From: Actinoplanes missouriensis 431
Lineage (GTDB): Bacteria > Actinomycetota > Actinomycetes > Mycobacteriales > Micromonosporaceae
Direction: 5' to 3'
Length of the DNA: 64,000 bases
NCBI RefSeq assembly: GCF_000284295.1
Contig: NC_017093.1
Location: 3,534,001-3,598,000, forward strand
This document shows, in pieces, positions 51,217 through 60,003 of the stretch. The notes beneath the pieces were generated by a model, which worked only from the letters and a program-made list of their open reading frames with translations, was not told the DNA's origin and searched no databases. How positions within the stretch are numbered: position 1 is the stretch's first letter; each line of letters begins with the position of its first letter. The translations under genes and the position numbers were made by a program.

Positions 51217-53487
51217 GTGGCGACCGTGATGAAGTGGCTGCGCGACCGGCTCCCGACCGGTGGCGGGCTGCGTGACGAGGACTGGGCGAGCCGGCACCGG
51301 CTGCTGACGGTGCTGCTCGCCGCCGTCCTGGTCTTCCTGATCATGTTCGGGGTGCTGCGCGGCGAGGGCCACACGCTCACCCTGCTGCTCACCGTCGTGC
51401 CGGTGCTGCCGTGCCTGCTCGCCGCGAGCCGGCTGCGCTCGCGCCGGCTGCGGGCGGTCTGCGTCGCGATCGGCTACACGATCGCGTGCGGCGGTTTCGT
51501 CGCGCTCTGCCACGGCCTGACCGAGGCGCACTTCTCGTTCTTCATCGCGGTCGCCGCGCTCGCCCTCTACCGGGACTGGGCGCCGTTCGGCGCGTTCCTG
51601 GTCGCCACCACCCTGCACCACGCGGTCTTCGGCTCGCTGGTCAGCGACCACACCTACGACCACGGCTCGGCGGTCGCGCATCCGCTGGTCTGGGCGCTGC
51701 TGCACGGCGCCTCGGTGCTGCTCGCGGCCGGTTTCCAGATCGTCTCGTGGCGTCTCACCGAGGTCGAGGAGGACCGGGCGCGGGAGAACCTGGACGAGAG
51801 CCAGGCGCAGCTCAGCGTGGCGTTCGACGCCACGCCCGTACCCATGGCGATGTTCTCGCCGGACGGCCTGGCCCTGCGCACCAACGCCGCCTACCGCGTG
51901 TGGCTGGGCCTGCCCGAGGAGCTGCCCGCCGGCTTCGGGCTCAAGGACATCCCGCTCATCCCGGTCGACGGCGACCAGGCGTCGATCCTCACCCTGTTCG
52001 CGGAGAGCCGGGAGTCGCGGACTATCACCCGCCAGTACCGGCGCCCGGACGGCTCGCTGATCTGGGTCGAGGTGCACGGCACCGGCCTCTACGACCGCAA
52101 CGACCAGCTCCGGTTGATCTACGTGCACTGCTTCGACGTGACCGCGACCCGTGACCACGAGGCGGAGCTGAGCTACCAGGTTCGTCACGACACGCTCACC
52201 GGCCTGCTCTCCCGCAAGGCGTTCGAGCACGACCTGGCCGCCCTGCTGACCGGCAGCACCGAGCCGGTCAGCGTCATCTACCTGGACGTCGACCGCTTCA
52301 AGGTGATCAACGACGGCGCCGGGCACACCACCGGCGACGACGTGCTGCGGGCGCTCGCCACCCGGCTCGCCGCGGTGGTGCCGGCCGGCGCCGTGCTCGC
52401 CCGGCTCGGCGGCGACGAGTTCGTGGTCGCGCTGACCGGCCCGGCCGGCACCGGCCTGCGCGTCGGCAACAGCATCCTGGCGGCCGTGCACGAGCCGGTC
52501 GCCGGTGTCCCGGTGTCGCTCTCCATCGGCGTGACCACGGCGTTCGGCGGCGTCGGCGCCGACGAGGTGGTCCTCGCCGCGGACACCGCCATGTACGCGG
52601 CCAAGCGCGCCGGCGGCAACCGCCTCCAGGTCTTCACCGAGGACCTGCGAGTGCCGGTCCAGGAGCGGATCGCCGCCGAGGCCCGCCTGCGCCGCGCGCT
52701 CGCCGGCGACCCGCGCTCCACGCTGCCGCTCTGGTTCCAGCCGGTGGTCTCCACCGCCACCGGGCAGATCGTCGGCGCCGAGGCGCTGGTCCGGATGCGC
52801 ACCGAGCAGGGCACCGTGCTCGCGCCGGGCCTCTTCATCGGCGCCGCCGAGGAGACCGGCCTGATCGTGCCGCTCGGCGACCACGTGCTGCGCTCCGCCG
52901 TCGAGCACCTGGTGCACTGGTCGGACCGGCTCGGTTACGTGTCGGTCAACGTCAGCCCGCGCCAGCTCGCCGAGCCGGACTTCGTGCCGAAGGTGGCGTC
53001 GCTGCTCGCCGAGTACCCGTACCTCGACCCGTCCCGCCTCGTCCTGGAGGTCACCGAGACCGCGCTGATCTCCTCGACGGTCGACGTGAGCGAGCGGCTC
53101 GCCCTGCTCAAGCAGCTCGGCGTGCGGATCGCCCTGGACGACTTCGGCACCGGGTACAGCTCACTGACCTGGCTCAAGTCGCTGCCCGCCGACGTGGTGA
53201 AGCTGGACCGCTCGTTCGTGGCCGGCCTCGCCGAGGACGCCCGCAAGGCGTCGATCATCTCGGCGGTGCTGTGGCTGGCCCGGTCGCTCGGGATGTCCAC
53301 GATCGCCGAGGGCGTCGAGGAGATCGCCGACTGGGACGCGCTGCGCGCCGCGGGCTGCCCGGCGATCCAGGGTTACCTGATCAGCAAGCCGTTGCCGGCG
53401 CCGGAGTTCGACATGCTGCTGACCACCGGATCCCCCTTCAGGGGAGTTCACCTGGACGAAACCACAGGGCATGTCCTGGCCGGTTAG
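51217..53487 (+). CDS. Membrane GGDEF-EAL protein with PAS domain (c-di-GMP turnover)
   Basis: A 756-residue protein. Residues 1-180 contain about five membrane helices (MASE-like sensor); a PAS domain follows (about 195-315), then GGDEF (about 325-480, LGGDEFVVAL intact, with DVDRFKVIND), then EAL (about 495-745) with EALVRM, NVSPRQL, LEVTET, DDFGTGYSSL, KLDRSFV, EGVEE and QGYLISKP, all metal and catalytic residues kept. It can potentially both make and degrade cyclic di-GMP. Start at GTG 51217 or ATG 51229. Its stop codon is directly followed in the same frame by the GH92 coding sequence. Confidence 0.94.
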   Translation: MATVMKWLRDRLPTGGGLRDEDWASRHRLLTVLLAAVLVFLIMFGVLRGEGHTLTLLLTVVPVLPCLLAASRLRSRRLRAVCVAIGYTIACGGFVALCHGLTEAHFSFFIAVAALALYRDWAPFGAFLVATTLHHAVFGSLVSDHTYDHGSAVAHPLVWALLHGASVLLAAGFQIVSWRLTEVEEDRARENLDESQAQLSVAFDATPVPMAMFSPDGLALRTNAAYRVWLGLPEELPAGFGLKDIPLIPVDGDQASILTLFAESRESRTITRQYRRPDGSLIWVEVHGTGLYDRNDQLRLIYVHCFDVTATRDHEAELSYQVRHDTLTGLLSRKAFEHDLAALLTGSTEPVSVIYLDVDRFKVINDGAGHTTGDDVLRALATRLAAVVPAGAVLARLGGDEFVVALTGPAGTGLRVGNSILAAVHEPVAGVPVSLSIGVTTAFGGVGADEVVLAADTAMYAAKRAGGNRLQVFTEDLRVPVQERIAAEARLRRALAGDPRSTLPLWFQPVVSTATGQIVGAEALVRMRTEQGTVLAPGLFIGAAEETGLIVPLGDHVLRSAVEHLVHWSDRLGYVSVNVSPRQLAEPDFVPKVASLLAEYPYLDPSRLVLEVTETALISSTVDVSERLALLKQLGVRIALDDFGTGYSSLTWLKSLPADVVKLDRSFVAGLAEDARKASIISAVLWLARSLGMSTIAEGVEEIADWDALRAAGCPAIQGYLISKPLPAPEFDMLLTTGSPFRGVHLDETTGHVLAG

Positions 53488-53496
53488 AGTCCGGCC

Positions 53497-55710
53497 ATCC
53501 TTGACAACGTTGATCCTTTCATCGGCACCGCGGCCACCGACCTGCCTCGCGCACACGGGTTGGCCGCCACGTGGTGGTGGCCGAAACCGCAGGTGGGCAA
53601 CACCCACCCGGGCGCCACCTCGCCCTTCGGCATGGTCTCCGCCTGTGCCTACTCGGGGGCGTACCCCACCGGGTACGGCCGGTACGCCAAGAACACCGAG
53701 GGCGTGCCGGAGGAGATGTTCGACAGGCTGCAGGCGAGTGGGTTCACCCACTTCCAGCAGTCCGGAACCGGGGCAATCCGGAAATATTACAACTACGCAA
53801 GGGTCACCCCGATGGTCCAGCCGCTCGACGACCTGGGCCAGTCCTGGCTGCTGGAGGACGAGCGGGCCGAGGCCGGCTACTACGCCGCCAACCTGGACAC
53901 CGGCGTGCGCTGCGAGATCACCGTGGGGGAGAAGGTGGCGGTGCACCGCTACACGTTCCCCGACAACGACAGCGCCCGCGTGGTGATCGACCTGTCCTGC
54001 GGCGGCCTCGCCATCGACCTCGGCCGCACGGTGCCGCTGCGCGCCCAGGTCGAGAGCATGGGGTACGGGCACGGCCAGGCCACCGTGGTGATGGAGGGCG
54101 TCCCGCTCTCCGTGCACATCGAGGTGGACGCCCCCGGCTGGCGGCAGATGCTCTGGTACGACCGGCGGCTCATCCCCGGCGGCACCCGGCTCGACTTCGA
54201 CAGCATCCGGCACACCACGCTGCGGCCGTTCGGCATGCTCTTCATGGGTCCGGCCCGGGCCGGGCAGACCGTCGAGGTGCGCCTCGGGTTCTCGCTGCGC
54301 GGCTGCGACCAGGCCCGGGCGAACCTGGAACGGGAGGCGTCCGGTGGCTTCGAGGCGGTCCGGGCGCGTACCCGGGCACGCTGGCGCGACCACCTCGGCC
54401 GGGTCCAGGTCGACGGCGGAACCCCGGCCCGCCGTACGGTGATGGCGACCGCGCTCTACCACTCGCTGATCAAGCCGTGCATCGCCGACGACGAGAGCCC
54501 GTTCTGGCCCAGCGGCGGCCCGTGGGCGTTCGACATCTGCACGATGTGGGACATCTACAAGACCCAGCTGCCGCTGCTCTCGGCGATCGCCCCGGACCGG
54601 GCCGGTGACGTGCTCGAGTCGCTGATCCGGGTCTGCGAGGAGGAGGGCAACTTCCCGATCGGGTACCGGATGGCCCGCGGCGCCGACCGGTTCTTCCGGC
54701 AGGCCAGCGCGCTGGCGCACACCGCGCTCGCCGACGCGCACGCGCTGCGCCGCCCCGGCATCGACTGGACGTGGGCGCTCGTCCACATGGTCGACGACCT
54801 GCGCCGGCTCTACGGCGAGGACTTCTGGGAGCACGGCGTGGTGCACCCGATCACCCACACGCTCGACCTCGCGTACGCCCACCACTGCACCGCGAAGGTG
54901 GCCCGCGCCCTGAACGACCACCGCCTCGCCGACGACCTGGAACGGCGCAGCCGTGACTGGATCAACGCGTTCGACCCGGCCACCGGCCTGCTGCGCGACT
55001 CGGAGTTCTACGAGGGCGGCAAGTGGAACTACTCGTTCCGCCTGCTGCACGACATGGCCGCCCGGATCGGCCTGGCCGGCGGCGACGCCGGGTTCATCGC
55101 CAAACTCGACACCTTCTTCGGGTACGGGGCGGAGCCGGTGATCCAGCCGGGCCGCGCCCCGTCGCCCGTCGAGATGGCGACCGGCTACGCCCTCAACCGC
55201 TTCGAGGGCCTCAACAACGAACCCGACATGGAAGCGCCCTGGGCCTACCACTACGCCGGCCGCCCGGACCGTACCGCCGAGGTCGTGCACGCCGCCCTGA
55301 CCTGGCAGTTCGGCACCGGACCCGGTGGCCTGCCGGGCAACGACGACTCCGGCGGCCTGAGCTCCTGGTACGTCTGGGCCTCGCTCGGCCTGTTCCCGGT
55401 CGCCGGCCAGAACCTGTTCCTGGTGAACGCCCCCGCGTTCGAACACGCGCGGCTGCGGGTCGAGGGCGGCGAGTTCGTCATCGAGACCAGCGGGCACCGG
55501 GAGACCCCGATCGGCGTCGACGGCCTCGGTCACCACCCCGCGCCGCAGTACGTGCAGTCCGCCACCCTCAACGGCCGGCCGCTGCACACCACCCACCTGA
55601 CCGCGGCCGACGTCCATCACGGCGGCCGGCTGCACGTCCGGCTCGGTCCCGAACCCTCCACCTGGGGTCACGGGTCCCGGCCGCCTTCCCTCTCACACCC
55701 CCACCCTTGA
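53497..55710 (+). CDS. GH92 alpha-mannosidase
   Basis: About 737 residues. The GH92 N-terminal hallmark NVDPFIGTAATDLP begins at 53506, and the frame is open back to 53488, directly after the TAG of the preceding gene. No ATG, GTG or TTG lies between; ATC 53497 is the nearest possible unusual start, and the first TTG (53560) would remove the hallmark. The two-domain enzyme shows YPTGYGRYAKNTEG, FSLRGCDQ-like region, CTMWDIYKTQLPLLS, FEGLNNEPDMEAPWAYHYAGRP (acid Glu) and GNDDSGGLSSWYVWASLG (base Asp). GH92 enzymes are calcium-dependent exo-mannosidases. No signal peptide, so it may act inside the cell. It probably shares a transcript with the GT4 gene. Confidence 0.85.
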   Translation: MLDNVDPFIGTAATDLPRAHGLAATWWWPKPQVGNTHPGATSPFGMVSACAYSGAYPTGYGRYAKNTEGVPEEMFDRLQASGFTHFQQSGTGAIRKYYNYARVTPMVQPLDDLGQSWLLEDERAEAGYYAANLDTGVRCEITVGEKVAVHRYTFPDNDSARVVIDLSCGGLAIDLGRTVPLRAQVESMGYGHGQATVVMEGVPLSVHIEVDAPGWRQMLWYDRRLIPGGTRLDFDSIRHTTLRPFGMLFMGPARAGQTVEVRLGFSLRGCDQARANLEREASGGFEAVRARTRARWRDHLGRVQVDGGTPARRTVMATALYHSLIKPCIADDESPFWPSGGPWAFDICTMWDIYKTQLPLLSAIAPDRAGDVLESLIRVCEEEGNFPIGYRMARGADRFFRQASALAHTALADAHALRRPGIDWTWALVHMVDDLRRLYGEDFWEHGVVHPITHTLDLAYAHHCTAKVARALNDHRLADDLERRSRDWINAFDPATGLLRDSEFYEGGKWNYSFRLLHDMAARIGLAGGDAGFIAKLDTFFGYGAEPVIQPGRAPSPVEMATGYALNRFEGLNNEPDMEAPWAYHYAGRPDRTAEVVHAALTWQFGTGPGGLPGNDDSGGLSSWYVWASLGLFPVAGQNLFLVNAPAFEHARLRVEGGEFVIETSGHRETPIGVDGLGHHPAPQYVQSATLNGRPLHTTHLTAADVHHGGRLHVRLGPEPSTWGHGSRPPSLSHPHP

Positions 55711-55720
55711 AGGAAGCACC

Positions 55721-56989
55721 ATGAGCCGACCGACCCGCCGCCTGGTCATCGCGGTCCGCGCCGACCCGGTCATCTGCGGACACTCCGGCGAGGCGCGCAA
55801 TCTCGCCGAGGTGGCGCTCACCCGGGGATTCGACGACGTCCGGTTGCTCACCTGGCCGATTCCGACCCTGCAGGCCGCCGGTCTGCCGCTGAAGCCGCTG
55901 GACCGGCTGCTGCCGTACAGCCCCGGCATCACCGTGGAACGACCGGAATCGGTCGGCGACTACCGGGTCCCGGACGGCCGGCACCTCGCCGGGCTGACCG
56001 GGCGGCTGGTCGAGCTGCTCAGCGAGCCGGTGCCGACGGTCTGCCTCTCGATGTACCTGGTGCCGCACACGCAGGTGATCAACGACGCGGTGGCGTCGGC
56101 CCGGGCGGCCGGCTTCGACCCGCAGGTGCGCACCATCGCGAAGGCGGTCGGCTCGGACGTCACCAACGTGATCCGCTCCTGCCTGCGCGAGGGCCGGTTC
56201 GGGGCGGCGACCGTGCTGCTCACCACGTTCCTCGCCAGCGACGAGGTGGTCGCCGTCTCGGAGTACACCCGCGACGAGATCATCGCCTCGGCCGAGGAGG
56301 TGGACGCGCACTGCGGCACCACGTTCGCCGAGCAGTGCCGGCGGCGGGTCGCGGTCAGCTACCCGCCGATCGACGCGTCCGCCTTCCTCGATCCCGCCCC
56401 GGCCGGCGTCGAGGCGGCGCTCGCCCGGCGCGGCCTCGAGCGCGGCTCGTACATCCTCTTCCTGTCCCGCGTCGCCCGCGCGAAGGGGATCTACGACCTG
56501 GTGATCGCTTACGGTCAGATGAAGGCCCGCGACGACGTCAAGCTGGTCATCGCGGGCACCGGCCCGGCGCTGGAGCACGTCCAGGCGATGGCCAAGGAGG
56601 ACGACCGGATCATCTTCCTCACCGACGTCGACGACGACGAGAAGCCGCTGCTCATGGCGGGGTGTGCGGCGTACGCGCTGCCCACCAAGCCGGAGCCGGA
56701 CTTCGTCGAGACGTTCGGCATAGCCCTCGCCGAGAAGGCCCTCTCCGGCGGCGGCCCGATCGTCACCACGCTCACCGGCGGCACCGGCGAGGCGGTCGGC
56801 GACGCGGCGATCATCGTGGAGGCCGGCGACATCGGCGCGCTCGCCGAGGCGCTCGACCGGGTGATCCTGGACATGCCGGACAGCGAGAAGCGCGAACTCG
56901 AGGCCCGGGCCCGGGCGCACGCCCTGCAGTTCGACCGCGGGGCGGTCTTCGACGACCTTTTCCGGTACGAGGTTCAGCCGTCCCGCTGA
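55721..56989 (+). CDS. Glycosyltransferase, family 4-like
   Basis: A 422-residue GT-B fold enzyme. N-terminal domain: VIAVRADPVICGHSGEARNLAEVAL. C-terminal domain: GSYILFLSRVARAKGIYDLVIAYGQMKARDDVKLVIAGTGPALEHVQ, FLTDVDDDEKPLLMAGCAAYALPTKPEPDFVETFGIALAEKALSGGGPIVTT, matching the E-x7-E region of GT4. ATG 55721 is 10 bases after the GH92 stop with GGAAG upstream. The pair suggests mannoside synthesis and turnover, for example trimming and building of a mannose-containing polymer. Substrate is inferred. Confidence 0.9.
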   Translation: MSRPTRRLVIAVRADPVICGHSGEARNLAEVALTRGFDDVRLLTWPIPTLQAAGLPLKPLDRLLPYSPGITVERPESVGDYRVPDGRHLAGLTGRLVELLSEPVPTVCLSMYLVPHTQVINDAVASARAAGFDPQVRTIAKAVGSDVTNVIRSCLREGRFGAATVLLTTFLASDEVVAVSEYTRDEIIASAEEVDAHCGTTFAEQCRRRVAVSYPPIDASAFLDPAPAGVEAALARRGLERGSYILFLSRVARAKGIYDLVIAYGQMKARDDVKLVIAGTGPALEHVQAMAKEDDRIIFLTDVDDDEKPLLMAGCAAYALPTKPEPDFVETFGIALAEKALSGGGPIVTTLTGGTGEAVGDAAIIVEAGDIGALAEALDRVILDMPDSEKRELEARARAHALQFDRGAVFDDLFRYEVQPSR

Positions 56990-57033
56990 TCGTCCCCCGC
57001 TCCGGGTCCATGGTGTTGTGGACCCGGAGTCGG

Positions 57034-57522
57034 TCAGATCTTCCCGTCGCGGGCCATCTGCTCCAGGCGCGCGTACCCCTCGTTCACACCGGTCTCCATG
57101 CCGCTCTGCAGCCAGGCGTCGCGGCTCTCGAAGCTGTCCACCAGGGACTGCGCGTGCAGCCGGGTCCGCCCGTCACCGAGGTCCTCGAAACGCATCGTCT
57201 CCAGCGCCACCCCGTCCGGCTGGGCCTCCCAGGTGAACGTCTGCACGATCAGATCCGGTCGCACCTCGTGGAAGCAGCCGTGGAAGGCGAACTGCTCGTC
57301 GCCCCGGCCGGACACCCACCGCCAGCTGCCGCCGGTCCGCGCGTCCCAGTAGTCGATCTCGATCCGATTCGCGAGCGAGTCCGGGCCGTTCCACTGCACG
57401 AACAGCTTCGGATCGGTGTGCGCGCGGAACAACTGCTCCGGCGTCGCGTCGAAGTCGCGCGTGATGTGGATGATCGGCAGCTTCGGGTCAGCCTCGATGG
57501 CCGCCTCAACGATCTTGGTCAT
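57034..57522 (-). CDS. AHSA1/SRPBCC-family protein
   Basis: A 162-residue START-like protein: IIHITRDFDATPEQLFRAHTDPKLFVQWNGPDSLANRIEIDYWDARTGGSWRWV, ETMRFEDLGDGRTRLHAQSLVDS, ESGMETGVNEGYARLEQM (MQSGMETGVNEGYARL). This is the activator-of-Hsp90-like group commonly paired with an ArsR regulator. The start overlaps the ArsR gene by 17 bases, so they are co-translated. Such proteins bind hydrophobic ligands; function unknown. Confidence 0.92.
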   Translation of the reverse strand: MTKIVEAAIEADPKLPIIHITRDFDATPEQLFRAHTDPKLFVQWNGPDSLANRIEIDYWDARTGGSWRWVSGRGDEQFAFHGCFHEVRPDLIVQTFTWEAQPDGVALETMRFEDLGDGRTRLHAQSLVDSFESRDAWLQSGMETGVNEGYARLEQMARDGKI

Positions 57523-57874
57523 GGTCGTCCCTCTCCTCGTCCCTCATGTCCTCGTCCCGCATGGCTTCCAGCAGGGTGTCCAGTCGCCGGTAGCGCCGCT
57601 CGGCGCGCTCCCGGTAGAGCTCGATCCAGGCGTTCATCTCGTCGAAGACCTCCGTCTCGAGACGCACCGTCCGGGGCTGCGGACCCGGCGGGCGGCTCAC
57701 CACCCCCGCGTCCTCCAGCACCTTGAGGTGCTTGTAGACCGCTTGCAGCGACATCCGGTACGGCTCCGCGAGCTGGTTCACCGTCGCGTCGCGCTCGGCG
57801 AGCCGGGCCACCATGTCGCGGCGCGTCGGGTCGGCGAGTGCGGAGAAGACGCGGGTCAGCGTGTCCGCCGGCAT
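57506..57874 (-). CDS. ArsR-family transcriptional regulator
   Basis: A 122-residue winged-helix regulator starting at ATG 57874 (MPADTLTRVFSALADPTRRDMVARLAERDATVNQLAEPYRMSLQAVYKHLKVLEDAGVVSRP). The classical metal-binding CxC of ArsR is absent; this subgroup instead pairs with AHSA1-type proteins. The C-terminal tail is highly charged. A set of four ~15-bp repeats upstream (57883-57943) is the likely autoregulatory site. Confidence 0.92.
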   Translation of the reverse strand: MPADTLTRVFSALADPTRRDMVARLAERDATVNQLAEPYRMSLQAVYKHLKVLEDAGVVSRPPGPQPRTVRLETEVFDEMNAWIELYRERAERRYRRLDTLLEAMRDEDMRDEERDDHDQDR

Positions 57875-57882
57875 GACACCTC

Positions 57883-57949
57883 TTTTCGACTTGCGGGTTT
57901 TCACATTGCGGGGGTTTCACTTGCGGGGTTTTCAACTTGCCGGTTGAAA
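57883..57949. promoter_or_regulatory. Four tandem 15-bp repeats and an inverted repeat upstream of the ArsR gene
   Basis: Consensus TTTTCAACTTGCGGG occurs four times with starts near 57883, 57898, 57914 and 57929 (period about 15-16 bp), and the last is part of a perfect inverted repeat TTTCAAC (57930-57936) / GTTGAAA (57943-57949). GTTGAAAGT occurs again near 57989. Placed directly before the leftward ArsR start, it is a strong candidate operator array. Confidence 0.6.
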
Positions 57950-58065
57950 GTGACGATAGGCGTGGTGTGGCTCACGTGTCAACCCAAAAGTTGAAAGTCC
58001 AGCTCAGCGATGATTTGCAATCTGGCGTTCGGAGTCCGTACACGTCCGCCGGTTAGACCATTCCC

Positions 58066-58446
58066 ATGGAACAAATGCGTTGTGTGATCACCCGCGACGA
58101 CCGGAAGGCGGTCCGCCTGCACCTGGCCGGCGCGTTCGACCGAGCCGCCCACCCGGAGTTGCGCCGCAGCCTGCGCCGCGCGTTCGACCGCGCCGGCCGG
58201 GGCACCGTGGTGATCGACATGGCCGAGACCGCGTCGATCGGCAGCGAGTGCCTGGAGGTGCTGCTCGTCGGCTACACCCGGGCGCTGCGCGGAGGCCTCG
58301 GCTTCGAGGTGGTGAACGCCCACGGCCCGGTCCGCCAGGCCCTGGCCGTGACGGGCCTGTGCGAGCCCGCCGTCGACGACATGTTCGACTCCCTGATGGC
58401 CCTGATCGGCAGCGTCCCCGCAGCGGCGCCCGAGCCCGCCGAGTGA
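58066..58446 (+). CDS. STAS-domain protein (anti-sigma factor antagonist-like)
   Basis: A 126-residue single STAS domain: CVITRDDRKAVRLHLAGAFDRAAHPELRRSLRRAF, TVVIDMAETASIGSECLEVLLVGYTRAL. In SpoIIAA-type antagonists the switch serine lies in a D(S/T)SGL motif; here the equivalent is ASIGSECLEVL, with serines nearby but not the exact motif, so regulation by phosphorylation is uncertain. No anti-sigma kinase or sigma gene is adjacent. It may also bind nucleotides or small ligands. Confidence 0.85.
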   Translation: MEQMRCVITRDDRKAVRLHLAGAFDRAAHPELRRSLRRAFDRAGRGTVVIDMAETASIGSECLEVLLVGYTRALRGGLGFEVVNAHGPVRQALAVTGLCEPAVDDMFDSLMALIGSVPAAAPEPAE

Positions 58447-58608
58447 CCTGTCCGTGTGCGCTCACCGTCCGGGGGTGGCGGCCATCGCACGCAATGACTC
58501 TTGGCGTGCGCTGACCGCCCTTCGTAAGTCGGATTCATCGCATTCGCCGGTCGCGGTGGGCACGTCCGCGGGGCTCCACTTCTGTAGATCATGGAATGCC
58601 CGAGGCCG

Positions 58609-58681
58609 GCTGGCTCTCAGTGTCGTCGCGAAGGGCCCGCGACTGCACTGAGCGCCGGCCGGACCGGCCGGCGCTCAGTGC
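58609..58681. repeat. Structured repeat element, copy 2: leader plus 37-bp perfect hairpin
   Basis: GCTGGCTCTCAGTGTCGTC (58609-58627), a 17-base gap, then a perfect hairpin with 18-bp arms around a single A (58645-58662, 58664-58681). Compared with copy 1 at 14606-14677 the arms differ at three positions in each arm, and every difference is matched on the opposite side. The rest of the 321-base gap (58447-58767) otherwise holds the PTP promoter. Confidence 0.85.
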
Positions 58682-58697
58682 TGCGCCACCCCGCGAG

Positions 58698-58712
58698 GTA
58701 AACATTGTTTAC
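58698..58712. promoter_or_regulatory. Perfect 15-bp palindrome upstream of the tyrosine phosphatase gene
   Basis: GTAAACA T TGTTTAC, 56-70 bases before the phosphatase GTG start. It is very AT-rich for this genome and has the form of a dimeric regulator site; no cognate regulator is adjacent. Confidence 0.55.
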
Positions 58713-58767
58713 TCCATGCTGGGGTTCTTGTTGCCCGCCGTTTCGCCGGGGCGCGTACCAAGTACCC

Positions 58768-59973
58768 GTGAAGTTGATCAACAAGCGCCTCGCCGCCACC
58801 TGCGCAGCCTGCGCCATCGCCCTGAGCAGCACCCTCACCGCCGGCACCACTCCCGCCCTCGCCGGCGGGAGCCACGGGAGCAACAGCAGTCACGCCAGCA
58901 GCAGCAGTCACGCGAGCCACGGCGGCCACCCCGGCAACAGCGGCCACGCCAGCCACGGCGCCCACCGGCCCGCCGCCCACCACCAGATCCCGTTCACCGC
59001 CGCGACCGTCACCCAGAACGCCAACGGCACCTTCACCCTCACCTGGTCCGCCACCGGCGCCCGTTCGGTGACCGTCTACGCCGGCACCGACCAGAACCGG
59101 ATCTCCCACAAGCGCCCCGTAGCCAAGGCCGCCGCCAAAGCCACCATCACGATCACCGGCCTCACGACCGACGCCGACCGGATGTGGTTCGAGCTGGTGC
59201 CGGACCGCGGCGAGTCCCTCACCCTCGCGGACCGTTCACTTCACCTCGCGTCGGCCCCGAACTTCCGGGACGCCGGCGGCTACCGCACCGCGGACGGCCG
59301 GTGGGTGAGGATGGGCGTGATCTACCGCGCCAACGACCTCGGCAAGCTCACCGACGCCGACCTCGCGAAGCTGAAGCGCCTCGGCATCCGTACCGACATC
59401 GACTTCCGCACCGACTCGGAGGCCGCCGCGTCGCCGGACCGGATCCCGGCCGGCGTCACCTACATCCACGCCAACGTGATCGGCTCCTCGGACGTTGGCA
59501 TCGGCGGCATCGACCTCACCACCGAGGCCGGTGGCGTGGCGATGATGGAGGCCGGCGAGAAGGCGATGGTCTCGGCCGAGCCGGGCCGTGCCGCGTACCG
59601 GACGTTCTTCGCCACGGTCACCGACCGCAAGGCCGCGAACGTCGTCTACCACTGCACCGCCGGCAAGGACCGCACCGGCTGGGCCAGCGCCGCCCTGCTG
59701 ACCGCCCTCGGCGTCCCGGCCTCCACGGTCATGCGGGACTACCTGCTCAGCAACACGTACCTGGCCGCCTCCAACGCCGCGACGCTGGCCGCCGTCCCGG
59801 AGTCGATCCGCCCCGGGTACAAGGCGGTCCTGGATGTCCGCGAGTCCTACCTGAACTCCGGCTTCGACGAGGTGACGGCGAAGTACGGGACGTTCGACAA
59901 CTACCTGCGTACGGGCCTGGGCCTCACTTCGAAGGACCTCCGCGCCCTGCGTGCCCAGCTCCTCGTCGGCTGA
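58768..59973 (+). CDS. Secreted protein-tyrosine phosphatase (PtpB/DSP-like)
   Basis: A 401-residue protein starting at GTG 58768. A signal peptide (about 1-33, LINKRLAATCAACAIALSSTLTAGTTPALAG) precedes a Ser/His/Gly-rich linker (GSHGSNSSHASSSSHASHG and similar, about 34-75), a fibronectin-III-like segment (about 78-150), and a Y_phosphatase3 domain with NFRDAGGY and the active site HCTAGKDRTGW (Cys about 296, Arg about 302). Similar to mycobacterial PtpB, which also has phosphoinositide activity. It is exported, so its substrates would be outside or host-derived. The Ser/Thr kinase gene follows 30 bases later. Confidence 0.9.
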   Translation: MKLINKRLAATCAACAIALSSTLTAGTTPALAGGSHGSNSSHASSSSHASHGGHPGNSGHASHGAHRPAAHHQIPFTAATVTQNANGTFTLTWSATGARSVTVYAGTDQNRISHKRPVAKAAAKATITITGLTTDADRMWFELVPDRGESLTLADRSLHLASAPNFRDAGGYRTADGRWVRMGVIYRANDLGKLTDADLAKLKRLGIRTDIDFRTDSEAAASPDRIPAGVTYIHANVIGSSDVGIGGIDLTTEAGGVAMMEAGEKAMVSAEPGRAAYRTFFATVTDRKAANVVYHCTAGKDRTGWASAALLTALGVPASTVMRDYLLSNTYLAASNAATLAAVPESIRPGYKAVLDVRESYLNSGFDEVTAKYGTFDNYLRTGLGLTSKDLRALRAQLLVG

Positions 59974-60003
59974 CCTGGGGAGCCACCCCCTAAGCTGACC
60001 GCC

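Noticed and set aside
53161..55671. An 836-residue minus-strand frame opposite the GH92 gene
   Set aside because: Same reason: a mirror frame of a GC-rich gene, with no start signal and no recognisable domain.
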